From the NCBI GenBank assembly GCA_030833445.1, contig JAURHD010000003.1, forward strand, positions 1 to 64,000: DNA of 64,000 nucleotides, given 5' to 3'. Positions 51,011-59,990 of this stretch are shown here, in pieces. The notes under the pieces were generated by a model. The model was given only the letters and a program-made list of their open reading frames with translations. It was not told the DNA's origin and did no database searches. How positions within the stretch are numbered: the first letter of the stretch is position 1; each line of letters starts with the position of its first letter. Source of the stretch: Cephaloticoccus sp. (GTDB lineage Bacteria; Verrucomicrobiota; Verrucomicrobiia; Opitutales; Opitutaceae). Position numbers and translations under genes: made by a program.

Positions 51011-52162
51011 ATGGCTGAAGCCACCGAACGCCGATTCTTTACCGACAGCCAAAGACGGGTTATCGGATTTGCGCTGACTCTACTCGCGGTGCTGGCCACG
51101 GCCGCACTGTTCGTGTTGGGCACGGTCGCCTTGGGTCGGTTGGCGAGATATTTCTCAGGGGTTATCTGGCCTCTGGCCTGTGCCGGGGTGCTGGCGCTCA
51201 TGCTCCGCCCCGTCGTAGAGATTTTCGAGCAGCGATTGAAAAACCGCCGCCTCGCCGCCGTAATTTTACTATACGGACTGTTTGTCATAGTAGTGGCGGG
51301 AGTGTTGGTCCTGCTGGTTCCTCCCCTGGTGGAGCAATTACTGAATTTCATCAGTTTCGCCCCAACCCTCTGGCAAAGTGCCACCGGTTATGTGGAGCAA
51401 AATTATCCGGACTGGATCGCCTTGGTGCAGCGCCAGATGGAGAATCCCGCCATCAAAAAGGTCGTCACGACCCTATCCCAAGAAGCGAACGACTTGCTCA
51501 CCCATGCGCTCCCTTCACTCAAGGCCGCCGGCGGCGGTCTTATTGGCATCTTCGGCTTCGCGGCGCATGTCGCGATTGTGCCGATCTACCTATTCTTTTT
51601 TCTGCTTTCGCGCAGTGAGCCTACCCGCCACTTGGATGAGAACCTTACTTTTTTCAGTGAGTCACTGCGGGAAGACATAGTCTTCCTCGTCAACGAATTC
51701 ATTTCGATCATCGTCTCGTTTTTCCGCGGGCAACTTTTGATCGGCCTGATTATGGGGGTGTTGCTCGCGCTGGGCTTTACCTTCGTCGGACTGAAGTTTG
51801 GCTTGGTGCTCGGGTTGGCATTGGGGATCCTCAATATTATCCCCTATCTAGGCACGATTATTGGCCTGGCCGTCACCCTGCCACTGGCCTTCTTTCAACC
51901 CGAGGGTGGCTGGCACATGCTGGGCATGGTGATCCTTGTCGTCATTGTCGTCCAAAGTATAGAAGGCTGGTATCTGACGCCAAAAATCATGAGTGACCGC
52001 ACTGGTCTCCATCCAGTCATGATCATTGTTGCTGTCTTTTTCTGGGGCACCGCCTTCAACGGCGTGCTCGGCATGCTCTTCGCCATCCCCCTCACCGCAT
52101 TTTTTGTGATCCTCTGGCGCTTGATACGGAGGAAATACTTCGTCAACGGCACGATTGGTTGA
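51011..52162 (+). CDS. AI-2E family transporter (PerM/TqsA-like)
   Basis: This 383-residue membrane protein has about eight helices and the family layout: two N-terminal helices (FALTLLAVLATAALFVLGTV, WPLACAGVLALML), a soluble loop of about 60 residues, then a dense hydrophobic C-terminal half with FGLVLGLALGILNIIPYLGTIIG and PKIMSDRTGLHP. Members export small molecules such as autoinducer-2 or act as ion antiporters; the substrate here is unknown. It starts 46 bases after the MMPL gene, so could be co-transcribed but is not part of the canonical cluster. An upstream TTG-style extension was excluded. Confidence 0.9.
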   Translation: MAEATERRFFTDSQRRVIGFALTLLAVLATAALFVLGTVALGRLARYFSGVIWPLACAGVLALMLRPVVEIFEQRLKNRRLAAVILLYGLFVIVVAGVLVLLVPPLVEQLLNFISFAPTLWQSATGYVEQNYPDWIALVQRQMENPAIKKVVTTLSQEANDLLTHALPSLKAAGGGLIGIFGFAAHVAIVPIYLFFFLLSRSEPTRHLDENLTFFSESLREDIVFLVNEFISIIVSFFRGQLLIGLIMGVLLALGFTFVGLKFGLVLGLALGILNIIPYLGTIIGLAVTLPLAFFQPEGGWHMLGMVILVVIVVQSIEGWYLTPKIMSDRTGLHPVMIIVAVFFWGTAFNGVLGMLFAIPLTAFFVILWRLIRRKYFVNGTIG

Positions 52163-52205
52163 GGCCATCGATTGACGCTCCGGTTGTCGGGGCTACGTTG
52201 CATCA

Positions 52206-53198
52206 ATGCCCTGGGAAGTGCAGTTCAAGAAAGGTCTTTGGTTGCCTCAAGTTGAGTGTTGGTTGGATGCGCAGAAATCGACTCTGTGTTCAGTGGTGTC
52301 CCATGCCCATGCGGATCATGTTGGCCGGCACAAGGAATTGATTTGTTCAGCCCCGACCGCCCGGCTCCTGCGTGCGCGGCTGCCCGGGCGCAGAATCGAA
52401 CATATATTGCCCTACGGTCGGGCGGAAAAGTTGACCCCGGACGCGACCATCACCCTGCATCCGGCCGGTCACATTCTCGGCTCGAGTTTGATCGAATTGC
52501 AAAGCGCAGCCGGCACCCTGCTCTACACGGGCGATTTCAAATTGCGGCCCGGACTCGCAGCCGAGCCCTGTGCTACTCCCCGAGCTGATTTGCTTATTAT
52601 GGAAACCACGTTCGGGTTGCCACGCTATGTGTTTCCTCCGGACGAAGAGGTCATCGGCCAGATCATTGATTTTTGTCATGACGCGATAAACGAAGGCCGT
52701 GTGCCGGTGCTGTATTGCTACAGTCTCGGCAAGACTCAGGAAGTATTGCGCGCACTCCTGCCGGCTGGATTGCCGGTGATGTTGCACGATAGTGCGCTTC
52801 GTCTGACCGGAATCTACGAACAGTTCGGTTATCAATTTCCAACCTACGGGAAATTTGATGCCACAACCGTGGGTGGACATGTGGTCATTTGCCCACCGCA
52901 ACACCAGCAAGGTGGTCTGCTCCGGCACATACCGGCCAGGCGAACCGCGATGATTTCCGGCTGGGCCTTGGATTCCGGAGCCACCTACCGTTTCCGCACC
53001 GACGCCGCATTCCCCTTGTCCGACCATGCAGATTTTAGCGATCTCCTGCGATTCGTTGAGGCGGTGAGACCCAAGCAGATCCTGACCCTGCACGGATTCG
53101 CGCGAGAATTCGCCCGCACTCTGCGAGAACGCGGCTGGGATGCCTCCGCGCTCGGTTATGAAAATCAACTCGATTTACCGCTGAACGCTGCGAGCTGA
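52206..53198 (+). CDS. MBL-fold exonuclease, ligase-associated type
   Basis: This 330-residue metallo-beta-lactamase-fold nuclease has CSVVSHAHADHVG (metal ligands His-x-His-x-Asp-His), LHPAGHILGSSLIEL, YTGDFKLRPG, METTFG and LSDHADFSDLL. It resembles the DNA exonucleases found beside ATP-dependent DNA ligases and Lhr-like helicases in some bacteria. Those partners are absent here, so a stand-alone role in DNA or RNA end processing is equally possible. It differs from the 452-residue beta-CASP protein at 36428 in length and lacks the longer tail. Confidence 0.85.
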   Translation: MPWEVQFKKGLWLPQVECWLDAQKSTLCSVVSHAHADHVGRHKELICSAPTARLLRARLPGRRIEHILPYGRAEKLTPDATITLHPAGHILGSSLIELQSAAGTLLYTGDFKLRPGLAAEPCATPRADLLIMETTFGLPRYVFPPDEEVIGQIIDFCHDAINEGRVPVLYCYSLGKTQEVLRALLPAGLPVMLHDSALRLTGIYEQFGYQFPTYGKFDATTVGGHVVICPPQHQQGGLLRHIPARRTAMISGWALDSGATYRFRTDAAFPLSDHADFSDLLRFVEAVRPKQILTLHGFAREFARTLRERGWDASALGYENQLDLPLNAAS

Positions 53199-53246
53199 TT
53201 GACTATTTAACTGCACCTGACTGCTTTTTCAGAGTCTGATTGAAAT

Positions 53247-54125
53247 ATGGAACGCTTCTTCTCTTTCCGCTGGTTCACCCGCCTGTTGCTATTGGGCTTT
53301 GTCGGCTTGGTGCCGGACGGCAATGCCGAAACCACGCCGGTGGCGTTGGGTGATGGCGAAGAGCTGACCTTCCGGGTCGGCTGGGGCATTTTCACCGGGG
53401 CCGGGGAAATCAAGATCGGCGCCGACCTTGAATCAACCGATACCGCATCCACGCTCCACGTGAACACGACCACAACCACCAAGGGTTTCCTGAAAAATTT
53501 CTTCCCGTTTGTGGCGCAGGCCGACGCATACTTCGATCCGCACTCCGGTCTGCTCCTTCACTCCACCGAGACCAGCAAGTCCAAGCGCAAGGAAACCCGG
53601 CAATCTTTGAGCTTTAACTATCAGGAACGTGTCGCGTCTTATTTGAACGAGGTTGAGCCTGAGAAATCCAAGGATGTAATCATCCCAGCCGGCGTGCCCA
53701 TGGATTTGATCACCAGTCTGGTTCAAACCCGCAGTTGGAACCTGGCGCCCGGTGAAAAACAGGATGCCCTGGTGATCTTTGATGATGATTTTTATGAACT
53801 GACCATTTATGCGGAGGCTTATGAAACCTTACGGACCCCACTCGGGGAATTCAAAACCCTGGTATTGGTGCCCAAGATGGAAAAGACCGAGCCCAAGGGC
53901 ATGTTCAAACGCGGCTCAACCGTTCGGGTCTGGATCTCGCAGGATGAACGCAAGCTTCCGGTGCGATTCGAAGTAGAGTTTAAGTTTGGGGCGGGTGTCG
54001 CCACCTTGGTCGCATACCAAGCTCCGAAGCCGAATGCGACCGTGTCCGATCAACTCAATGCAGGTCAGGATCAGGACTGCACCACTTCCGCCGAGCCGGA
54101 AGCTGTGGCAGAAAAGAAAAATTGA
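53247..54125 (+). CDS. DUF3108 domain-containing periplasmic protein
   Basis: This 292-residue protein is largely beta-strand and lipocalin-like in pattern. Its signal peptide is MERFFSFRWFTRLLLLGFVGLVPDGNA. The DUF3108 start is LTFRVGWGIFTGAGEIKIG. Repeated strands (ADAYFDPHSGLLLHSTE, VRVWISQDERKLPVRFEVEFKFG) match the family. Its function is unknown, but members are secreted and often associated with outer-membrane or polysaccharide genes. The stop overlaps the longest reading of the following MFS gene, so translation may be coupled. Confidence 0.85.
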   Translation: MERFFSFRWFTRLLLLGFVGLVPDGNAETTPVALGDGEELTFRVGWGIFTGAGEIKIGADLESTDTASTLHVNTTTTTKGFLKNFFPFVAQADAYFDPHSGLLLHSTETSKSKRKETRQSLSFNYQERVASYLNEVEPEKSKDVIIPAGVPMDLITSLVQTRSWNLAPGEKQDALVIFDDDFYELTIYAEAYETLRTPLGEFKTLVLVPKMEKTEPKGMFKRGSTVRVWISQDERKLPVRFEVEFKFGAGVATLVAYQAPKPNATVSDQLNAGQDQDCTTSAEPEAVAEKKN

Positions 54126-54193
54126 GGCATGACTTTTCCTCAATCACGGCCAATACGCTCGGCGTAGTGAATGCTAACAAGTCCGGCACTCGC

Positions 54194-55573
54194 ATGCCCA
54201 GTCTCTTGCGCAGCAATCTGCGGCTATGTTTGTGGGATGGTATATCCGCCATCCCGCTTACGTTGTTAAGCCAACCTGGCAATATCGTGCTGGCCGCCTT
54301 ATTGACTGGGATTTTTTCCCTTTCGGCCCGCAGTTACGGCATCATCGTATCCCTACCATTCTGGTTCAACTTTCTGCAGGTGTTACTCACCCCGCTACTC
54401 GCCCAACGGCTCGACGCCCGACGGCTCTGTATCGTCAGCGCTTGGTTGCATTGTGCTGGCTGGATCATCCTGACCTGCGCGCTGCCGTTCATCCCCAAGG
54501 CGGATACGCCCCTGACGTTATGGGTGTTTATCGGTGGCTTTTCCATCATATCACTCGCCAGTGCGATCAATGGCGTAGCCTGGAACGGATGGATGCAGGA
54601 AGTCGTTCCCGCCCGCTTAAGGGGAAAATATTTCGGGGTGCGCAACCGGCTGCTCTACATCTCGATGATCGTATTCCTGCTGTCGGTTTCCGGCCTGCTT
54701 GCGCTGATGAACGGCAAGATGACCGCCTACATCGTGCTGTTTGGCGTGGCGATCGTGTTGCGCGTGTTTTCGGTTTTGGCCCAGCAGCGCATGGCTGCAA
54801 GCACGGGCAAGCATCAACCAGCCGCCCAGCTACCGTGGCAGGAGCAGGTGAGAAATGTGCGCCGTGATCCCACCTTGGTGACGTTTATCGCATTTGCCGC
54901 CCTGATGGGTTTCACCATCAATCTATTTGGCCCGTTCTTCCCGGTGTTCATGTATGAACAGCTCCACATCACGGTGGCCAAGGCCAATTGGATCCTGTTG
55001 TTTGGTCCACTGGGAGCCGCGGTTTCCTTTCCGGCTTGGGGACGCTTGCTCGACAAGTTTGGCAACATCCCGGTGATGGTCGTCGCCCTGGCCCTCTGGC
55101 AATTGTTCAACTTGATCTGGTGTTTCGTCGACACCGGTAATCTCTGGTTGCTTTACGTGGTGGCGACCACCGGCGGCTTATTCAGTGCCGGCTATGGCAT
55201 CGGGGTATTCAATCTCCTCTTGAAGATAACCCCGCCCACCTCCCGGACGATGGGAATCGCCTTGTTCATTTCCTTCTCCTGCTTGGCTGCCGCGATGGGA
55301 CCGCCCTTGGGTGGTTATCTGATCAGCACCGCCAAGGCCCGCGGGTTTGATCCGATGACTGTATATCACACGGCCTTTATCTTTGCCCCGGTCTTCAGTC
55401 TGGCCAACTGCCTCGTGCTTCTGCGGATCCGGGAAGCCTCGGCGGCACGCATCACCGAAGTCATGGGGGCTATGCGGAATGTCCGGACGGTCGCTTCGTT
55501 GTTCGGCCTTTCATTTTTGGTCAATCAGGTGTTTTACCGCAGCACCAACCGTCGTAAGCGGCCCGCCACCTGA
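54194..55573 (+). CDS. MFS transporter
   Basis: This protein of about 459 residues has twelve predicted helices and the typical MFS pattern, with a central loop (RMAASTGKHQPAAQLPWQEQVRNVRR). SFPAWGRLLDKFG is the cytoplasmic loop motif between helices 8 and 9, and LRGKYFGVRNRLL the one after helix 4. The substrate is unknown; the closest apparent relatives are uncharacterised carbohydrate/drug carriers. The start is uncertain: ATG 54194 is used, but TTG 54122 and GTG 54167 are in frame. The stop overlaps the next ATG as TGATG, so the sugar-kinase gene is co-translated, which favours a sugar-like substrate. Confidence 0.82.
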   Translation: MPSLLRSNLRLCLWDGISAIPLTLLSQPGNIVLAALLTGIFSLSARSYGIIVSLPFWFNFLQVLLTPLLAQRLDARRLCIVSAWLHCAGWIILTCALPFIPKADTPLTLWVFIGGFSIISLASAINGVAWNGWMQEVVPARLRGKYFGVRNRLLYISMIVFLLSVSGLLALMNGKMTAYIVLFGVAIVLRVFSVLAQQRMAASTGKHQPAAQLPWQEQVRNVRRDPTLVTFIAFAALMGFTINLFGPFFPVFMYEQLHITVAKANWILLFGPLGAAVSFPAWGRLLDKFGNIPVMVVALALWQLFNLIWCFVDTGNLWLLYVVATTGGLFSAGYGIGVFNLLLKITPPTSRTMGIALFISFSCLAAAMGPPLGGYLISTAKARGFDPMTVYHTAFIFAPVFSLANCLVLLRIREASAARITEVMGAMRNVRTVASLFGLSFLVNQVFYRSTNRRKRPAT

Positions 55574-56481
55574 TGGGCATACCCCAAAAGATTTTCACCC
55601 TCACGGGCAATCTCCTCGCAGAGCGCACCCTCGTGTATGCGGATTGGGCGATCGGTCGCACCCAGCGCGCCGTTTCAGAAACCTTCAATACCCGGGGCAA
55701 AGGTGTAAACGTCTCCAATATGCTGGCCCGCCTTGGCACGCCGAGCATGGCTGTGCTCTTTGCGGGAGGGGCTTCCGGTGCGGAAAGCAAGGGATGGCTG
55801 CAACAACGTGGCATCGCATACAAGGCCTTCACGACCTTGGCCCCATCCCGCACCGGCACCGTAATCTGGAGCGATAAGCAGTCGGAGACCACTTTCCTCG
55901 GCCCCGACAGTCCACCCGACGCCGCGGCCGTGCAGGCCTGTGCCGATTACCTCGATGCTCAGCCCGATGGCCAGGTGCTGGCCCTGTCCGGCAGTTTCCC
56001 CGGTTGGCAGGCACCGCACTTTCTCGTATTGCATGAGGCCATTGAACGCTGGGGACAACGCGGCCGGCTGATGGCCGATGTGTATGGTCCACCTTTGCTG
56101 ACACTCACTCACAAGCCGGTCGAGTTAGTGAAGATCAACCAACAGGAATTTGATGCCATGTTCCCCGCCCACAGCAGCGGGCAGTCCATGCCGGACCGCC
56201 TGCCAGCCGTTCAACGCAAGTCCGCGGTGAAGAACTGGGTGATCTCGAATGGCGGTGAATCCGTCTGGATCCAGGCCGCAGGACAACCGACCTTGGAACT
56301 GCATCCACCCACGATACGCGAAGTATCCCCCACCGGCTCGGGCGATGTGTTTTTTGCCTGTATCTTGCACGCACTCGTAATGCAGGGCACTAACCTGATC
56401 GACGCGGTAAAATTTGCGATGCCCTTTGCCGCCGCGAATGCCGCTCACCCCGGCGTAGCGGATTTCGAGTTGCCGGCCTGA
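55573..56481 (+). CDS. PfkB-family carbohydrate kinase
   Basis: This 302-residue ribokinase-fold kinase resembles 1-phosphofructokinase/tagatose-6-phosphate kinase in having the FNTRGKGVNVSNMLARLG sugar-binding block and a C-terminal signature PTGSGDVFFACIL, where Asp is the catalytic base. The second Gly of the usual GAGD is preserved as GSGD. LTGNLLAERTL opens the protein in place of the standard VTLNPALD. Substrate is therefore uncertain. It overlaps the MFS gene by one base (TGATG), and may phosphorylate what that transporter brings in. Confidence 0.85.
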   Translation: MGIPQKIFTLTGNLLAERTLVYADWAIGRTQRAVSETFNTRGKGVNVSNMLARLGTPSMAVLFAGGASGAESKGWLQQRGIAYKAFTTLAPSRTGTVIWSDKQSETTFLGPDSPPDAAAVQACADYLDAQPDGQVLALSGSFPGWQAPHFLVLHEAIERWGQRGRLMADVYGPPLLTLTHKPVELVKINQQEFDAMFPAHSSGQSMPDRLPAVQRKSAVKNWVISNGGESVWIQAAGQPTLELHPPTIREVSPTGSGDVFFACILHALVMQGTNLIDAVKFAMPFAAANAAHPGVADFELPA

Positions 56482-56559
56482 CCTTGCCAAAGAACCCACG
56501 GCGCGTCAGTTTTTGACGAACCTCTGCAACCCAGCCGTGTCCACGGGGACGAACTCGTC

Positions 56560-57255
56560 ATGAAAAAAATTGTTACCGTATTGGTTATTCTCGTCCTCGG
56601 CCTTGGATTATATCTCGGTTATCGCGGCTACCGCGACTACCAGTCGGAACAAACCGCAGCCCTCGAGCGGATGCGCATCGCTGACGAGCAGGCTGCCCAA
56701 CAGGATCAAGCCCGACGCGCGGCTGCAGAATTGGAGGCCCATCGGCTGGCGGAGCTACAGGCGCGACAGGAAGCCGACGAAAGTGCCCGCCAACTCGCCC
56801 AACTGAAAGCTGAGCAAGTGGCCGCGGCCGAGGCCCTGAAAGCAGCCCAGGTTGAGGACGCCAGAATGAAGGCTCTGGCGGAACAACTCCGCATGGAAAA
56901 GGAAGCTGCTCAAGGTGAAGCCCTCCGCCTCGCTGAACTGCGTGAACAGGAGGCCGCCGAGGCCGACCGGGCCCGACAGGCTGCGTTGGAAAAATTAAAG
57001 GCCATGGAAGCCGACAAACGGGCCGCGGCCGACCGTGAAGCCGCCCGCTTGGCCGCCTTGGAATCCCAGCAGGCGCGTGAGGCGTTTCTCGCCAATCTGA
57101 CCCCACCGGCCTCGCGCATCATTTATCCGGCGGATTTCAAGCCCCGGGATCACCGTAATTTGCGATCGATCATTGAGTGGGAAGCCTATCGCCAGGAACT
57201 CGCGGAAGCTCAGGCGGCGGTCGAGGCTGGAAAGGCCGCGGAATTGGCAAAATAA
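56560..57255 (+). CDS. Membrane-anchored coiled-coil protein, 231 aa
   Basis: This protein has one N-terminal membrane helix ([18 protein letters not shown], residues 4-21) and then an Ala-, Glu- and Gln-rich coiled coil of about 150 residues ([25 protein letters not shown] and so on). A short C-terminal segment follows ([19 protein letters not shown]). The TolA-like composition suggests an envelope-spanning or spacer protein, but low-complexity helices match many families, so no function is proposed. It precedes rplU by 47 bases, likely with a promoter between. Confidence 0.75.
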   Translation: MKKIVTVLVILVLGLGLYLGYRGYRDYQSEQTAALERMRIADEQAAQQDQARRAAAELEAHRLAELQARQEADESARQLAQLKAEQVAAAEALKAAQVEDARMKALAEQLRMEKEAAQGEALRLAELREQEAAEADRARQAALEKLKAMEADKRAAADREAARLAALESQQAREAFLANLTPPASRIIYPADFKPRDHRNLRSIIEWEAYRQELAEAQAAVEAGKAAELAK

Positions 57256-57302
57256 ATCCTTGCTTTCGCTGCCTCAAAACAGCTCTATCTCCGGTTTTAT
57301 TT

Positions 57303-57617
57303 ATGAAAGCGACTATCAAAACCCAGGGCCAGCAGTTCACTGTTACCGAGGGCGACATCCTGATCGTAAACCGTTATCCAAACACGGAAGCTGGTGCTAC
57401 CGTGGAAATTAACGACGTTCTTGCGGCCGGGGAAGGTGAAAATTTCAAGGTCGGAGCTCCCCTGCTCGCCGGCGCTTCTGTTTCGGCCAAGGTGCTTGAA
57501 AACAAGCGTGGCAAGAAGGTAGTCGTCTTCAAAAAGAAGAAACGTAAGGGCATGGAACGCAAACGCGGCCATCGCCAGGAACTGTCCGTCATCAAAATTG
57601 AGTCCATCAAAGCTTAA
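57303..57617 (+). CDS. rplU: 50S ribosomal protein L21
   Basis: This 104-residue ribosomal protein begins [18 protein letters not shown] at ATG 57303. The L21 core is [28 protein letters not shown], whose Lys-rich stretch binds 23S rRNA and whose RGHRQ motif is diagnostic. It is a normal-length L21. It is followed 14 bases later by rpmA; together they form the widespread rplU-rpmA operon, which ends at the terminator near 57898. Confidence 0.97.
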   Translation: MKATIKTQGQQFTVTEGDILIVNRYPNTEAGATVEINDVLAAGEGENFKVGAPLLAGASVSAKVLENKRGKKVVVFKKKKRKGMERKRGHRQELSVIKIESIKA

Positions 57618-57631
57618 GGAGATTATTCGTC

Positions 57632-57871
57632 ATGGCGCATAAAAAAGGTCAGGGAACATCCAGCAACGGTCGCGAGAGCCATTCCAAGCGTCTCGGCGTT
57701 AAGCGTTTCGGCGGTCAAGTCGTCGTCGCTGGCAACATCATCGTCCGTCAACGCGGCACCCGTATCCATCCGGGCAAGAACATTGGCGTCGGTCGCGATT
57801 GGACCCTTTTCGCCCTCACCGATGGGGTGGTCGAATACGACAAGTCCAAGCGCAGTGTGTCGATCGTCTGA
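57632..57871 (+). CDS. rpmA: 50S ribosomal protein L27
   Basis: This 79-residue ribosomal protein has the L27 signature: an N-terminal [24 protein letters not shown] that reaches the peptidyl-transferase centre, then [26 protein letters not shown]. Its N terminus needs no cleavage extension such as that of Firmicutes L27. It is preceded by AAGGAG 8-10 bases before the ATG. obgE, which often follows, is not next here. Confidence 0.98.
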   Translation: MAHKKGQGTSSNGRESHSKRLGVKRFGGQVVVAGNIIVRQRGTRIHPGKNIGVGRDWTLFALTDGVVEYDKSKRSVSIV

Positions 57872-57897
57872 ACGAGACACTCCAGTCACCCATTTAC

Positions 57898-57927
57898 AAC
57901 GCAGCCTGATTTAGGCTGCGTTTTTTA
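57898..57927 (+). terminator. Rho-independent terminator after rplU-rpmA
   Basis: AACGCAGCC (57898-57906) pairs with GGCTGCGTT (57914-57922), loop TGATTTA, then TTTTA. It ends the ribosomal operon. Confidence 0.88.
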
Positions 57928-57956
57928 TTGTCCCCGTATAACCCATCCACTGTCCG

Positions 57957-58298
57957 ATGGCCTCCGATCACCTCAATGAACTCCGCCGTCAGCGTGCGCT
58001 GGTGCAACAGCAGCTCGATTGGCTGGATCGGGAAATTGCCAAAGGTGATCCCACCGACCAAGTGCCGCCGGTCAAACCGACGATCCGCACAAGCCATGAA
58101 GCAGCCCCTGCTCAAGATGTCCTGATTCCTGAGCCCGCCCCCGTGGCTGCGAGTCAGGATGCCAAACGCGGTTGCCTGTTCGCCTTTTTTACTCTGATGG
58201 CCTTGTTGGCGGCCCTCATGGTGGCCTTGTATTTTTGGAAATATCGCGACCGACCGGTTTTGTTTGCAGATCGGACTGCGTCCGAGGCCAGTCCGTAA
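57957..58298 (+). CDS. Small membrane protein, 113 aa
   Basis: An N-terminal charged coiled coil (NELRRQRALVQQQLDWLDREIAK) is followed by a proline-rich linker, one membrane helix (GCLFAFFTLMALLAALMVALYFW, about residues 77-99) and a short tail. I do not recognise a family. It is the first of three genes on the same strand ending with the MamK-like actin (gaps 73 and 44 bases). It could be a membrane anchor for that filament, an idea based on position only. Confidence 0.65.
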   Translation: MASDHLNELRRQRALVQQQLDWLDREIAKGDPTDQVPPVKPTIRTSHEAAPAQDVLIPEPAPVAASQDAKRGCLFAFFTLMALLAALMVALYFWKYRDRPVLFADRTASEASP

Positions 58299-58371
58299 AT
58301 TATACGTCTAGGTTGGCCCGTTTGAATATTTGTTGAACCGGCTGCACCAACCGGGGTCTCAGGTGGCAACC

Positions 58372-58797
58372 TTGAGTGAAATTACCCGGACAGCCGACAA
58401 CCAGAACGCTACGGTTCTCAAAGATGCACTGGCTGTGCATCAGCGCATCTGTGTATTGCAGCATCAGCGCCGTTTGGATGAAGCGACCGCCATGCAGTCC
58501 GAGCATTTGCAACCACTGCTGGATCAAATTGCTGCACAAGGTCTGATTAGCCCCGATGAGCTGACCACCGCCCTGGAATCAGAGCGTAAACGCGTGGATG
58601 ATGCCGCATTGCTCGCCTGCTTACTCGCCCCACTACTGGCAGACCAATTGGGAACAAATACCGCCGGTCTCCAGTCATCCGATCTGACTTCACCGAAATC
58701 AATTTCCACTGCCCGTCCCCGGCCGCCACCTCCGGCGAATATCGCTGGGTTTATCGACGAGATGCTGTCCAAGCAAAAGTCAACCGGGCGACCCTGA
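58372..58797 (+). CDS. Hypothetical helical protein upstream of the MamK-like gene
   Basis: This protein of about 141 residues is mainly helical (LKDALAVHQRICVLQHQRRLDEATAMQSEHLQPLLDQIA), with a Pro- and Ser-rich linker (TARPRPPPPANIA) and a C-terminal helix GFIDEMLSKQKS. No domain was recognised. The start is unclear: TTG 58372 has AGGTGG six bases upstream, while TTG 58330 or GTG 58363 are alternatives; no ATG is in place. It lies 44 bases before the actin gene and is probably co-transcribed with it. Confidence 0.55.
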   Translation: MSEITRTADNQNATVLKDALAVHQRICVLQHQRRLDEATAMQSEHLQPLLDQIAAQGLISPDELTTALESERKRVDDAALLACLLAPLLADQLGTNTAGLQSSDLTSPKSISTARPRPPPPANIAGFIDEMLSKQKSTGRP

Positions 58798-58841
58798 AAC
58801 TACTCCAGCCGTCAACCAACCCGTAAAATAAAACCATACCT

Positions 58842-59990
58842 ATGACTACGACCACTGTAGAAAAAAACACGGCTAGTTCGGCTAATGTCGCAACCAGTGC
58901 AACCAATCCACGCCCATCGGCGGCCAAGACCAAAACCATTTTAGTGGGTTTTGATTTTGGCACCAACAAATCCTGCCTCCTGGCAAGCGCCGCCGGCAGC
59001 AAGGATATCACTGTGAGCAAGGTCATCCCAACCAGTGTTGGTTACGTGAAGGACGGCATCGTGGACGGCATCATCACGGGCAATGCGCAAATTCTCTTTG
59101 GTGAGGAAGCGGAGGAGAACATGCTGCACGTGAAACTGGTGGCGCCCCTTGAGGAAGGCTTCATTGCCCACCCCGATGCGGCCCATGATTTCCTTGGGCA
59201 CATTCGCTCGCTCGCTGATCCCTCCGGCCAAGCCGAAATCCGGGCGGTGATCGGCGTGCCCGCCAATGCCAATGAACCTGCCTTGGAAACCCTCCGGCAG
59301 TGTGCCCATGGCATTTTCGATAGCGTGCTGCTCATTCCGGAGCCGTTTCTGGCCGCACTCGGTTACCGTGACGATTCCCGGCTCGGTCAATCCAGTTACA
59401 TTGATCCTGTCGTCAATTCGCTTTTCATCGATATTGGTGGCGGCACCAGCGATCTCTGTCTGGTGCAAGGTTACTTCCCCACCAGTGATGACCAGATTAG
59501 CATTCCTTTCGCGGGCGACAGCATCGATCAAATCCTGCACTCCGATTTGAACCGCACATATCCCAACAACCGGCTGTCCCGGCATACCGTGCGCGATATC
59601 AAGGAGGAACACGCGTATGTTGGTCCATCGCGCAAACCCATCGACGTCAAGGTGGTCATGGGCGGCAAAGCCCACTCCTTGGAATTGGGCGATATCATCG
59701 GCAATGCCTCCAATCAGCTGATCGATAAAATCTATCCGGCCCTCACCACCTTGATCGCACGTGCCTCTTCGGATTCCGTCGTTGCCCTCCTGCAGAATAT
59801 CATCGTCACCGGTGGAGGTTCCCAAATCAAAGGGATCGACGCCATGTTGCAGAAGAAACTGACGGACGATGGCTTTGAATCGCCCAAGGTTCGTCTGGCG
59901 GGAGTCGACTACAAGCGTTACGTCGCCATCGGTGCGCTCAAAGCAGCTCAATCGGCCCGCGAAAATCAATGGCAGGTATTACTCGACTAA
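58842..59990 (+). CDS. MamK-like bacterial actin
   Basis: This 382-residue protein of the actin/MreB/Hsp70 ATPase fold has phosphate-1 GFDFGTNKS (36-44), phosphate-2 FIDIGGGTSD (195-204) and adenosine loop VTGGGSQIKG (322-331). Several blocks follow MamK, the magnetosome filament actin, rather than MreB: AVIGVPANAN, a PEPFLAALGY segment, FAGDSIDQIL, DIKEEHAYVG and LLQNIIVTGGGSQ. An N-terminal extension of about 30 Ser/Thr/Ala-rich residues is unusual. It is probably a filament-forming protein with an unknown cargo. No magnetosome genes are nearby. It overlaps the end of the Gfo/Idh gene by 4 bases. Confidence 0.85.
   Translation: MTTTTVEKNTASSANVATSATNPRPSAAKTKTILVGFDFGTNKSCLLASAAGSKDITVSKVIPTSVGYVKDGIVDGIITGNAQILFGEEAEENMLHVKLVAPLEEGFIAHPDAAHDFLGHIRSLADPSGQAEIRAVIGVPANANEPALETLRQCAHGIFDSVLLIPEPFLAALGYRDDSRLGQSSYIDPVVNSLFIDIGGGTSDLCLVQGYFPTSDDQISIPFAGDSIDQILHSDLNRTYPNNRLSRHTVRDIKEEHAYVGPSRKPIDVKVVMGGKAHSLELGDIIGNASNQLIDKIYPALTTLIARASSDSVVALLQNIIVTGGGSQIKGIDAMLQKKLTDDGFESPKVRLAGVDYKRYVAIGALKAAQSARENQWQVLLD

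Noticed and set aside
58842-59990. MreB or Hsp70
   Set aside because: No mreC/mreD genes follow, and the block pattern matches MamK better; the 382-residue length is too short for Hsp70.
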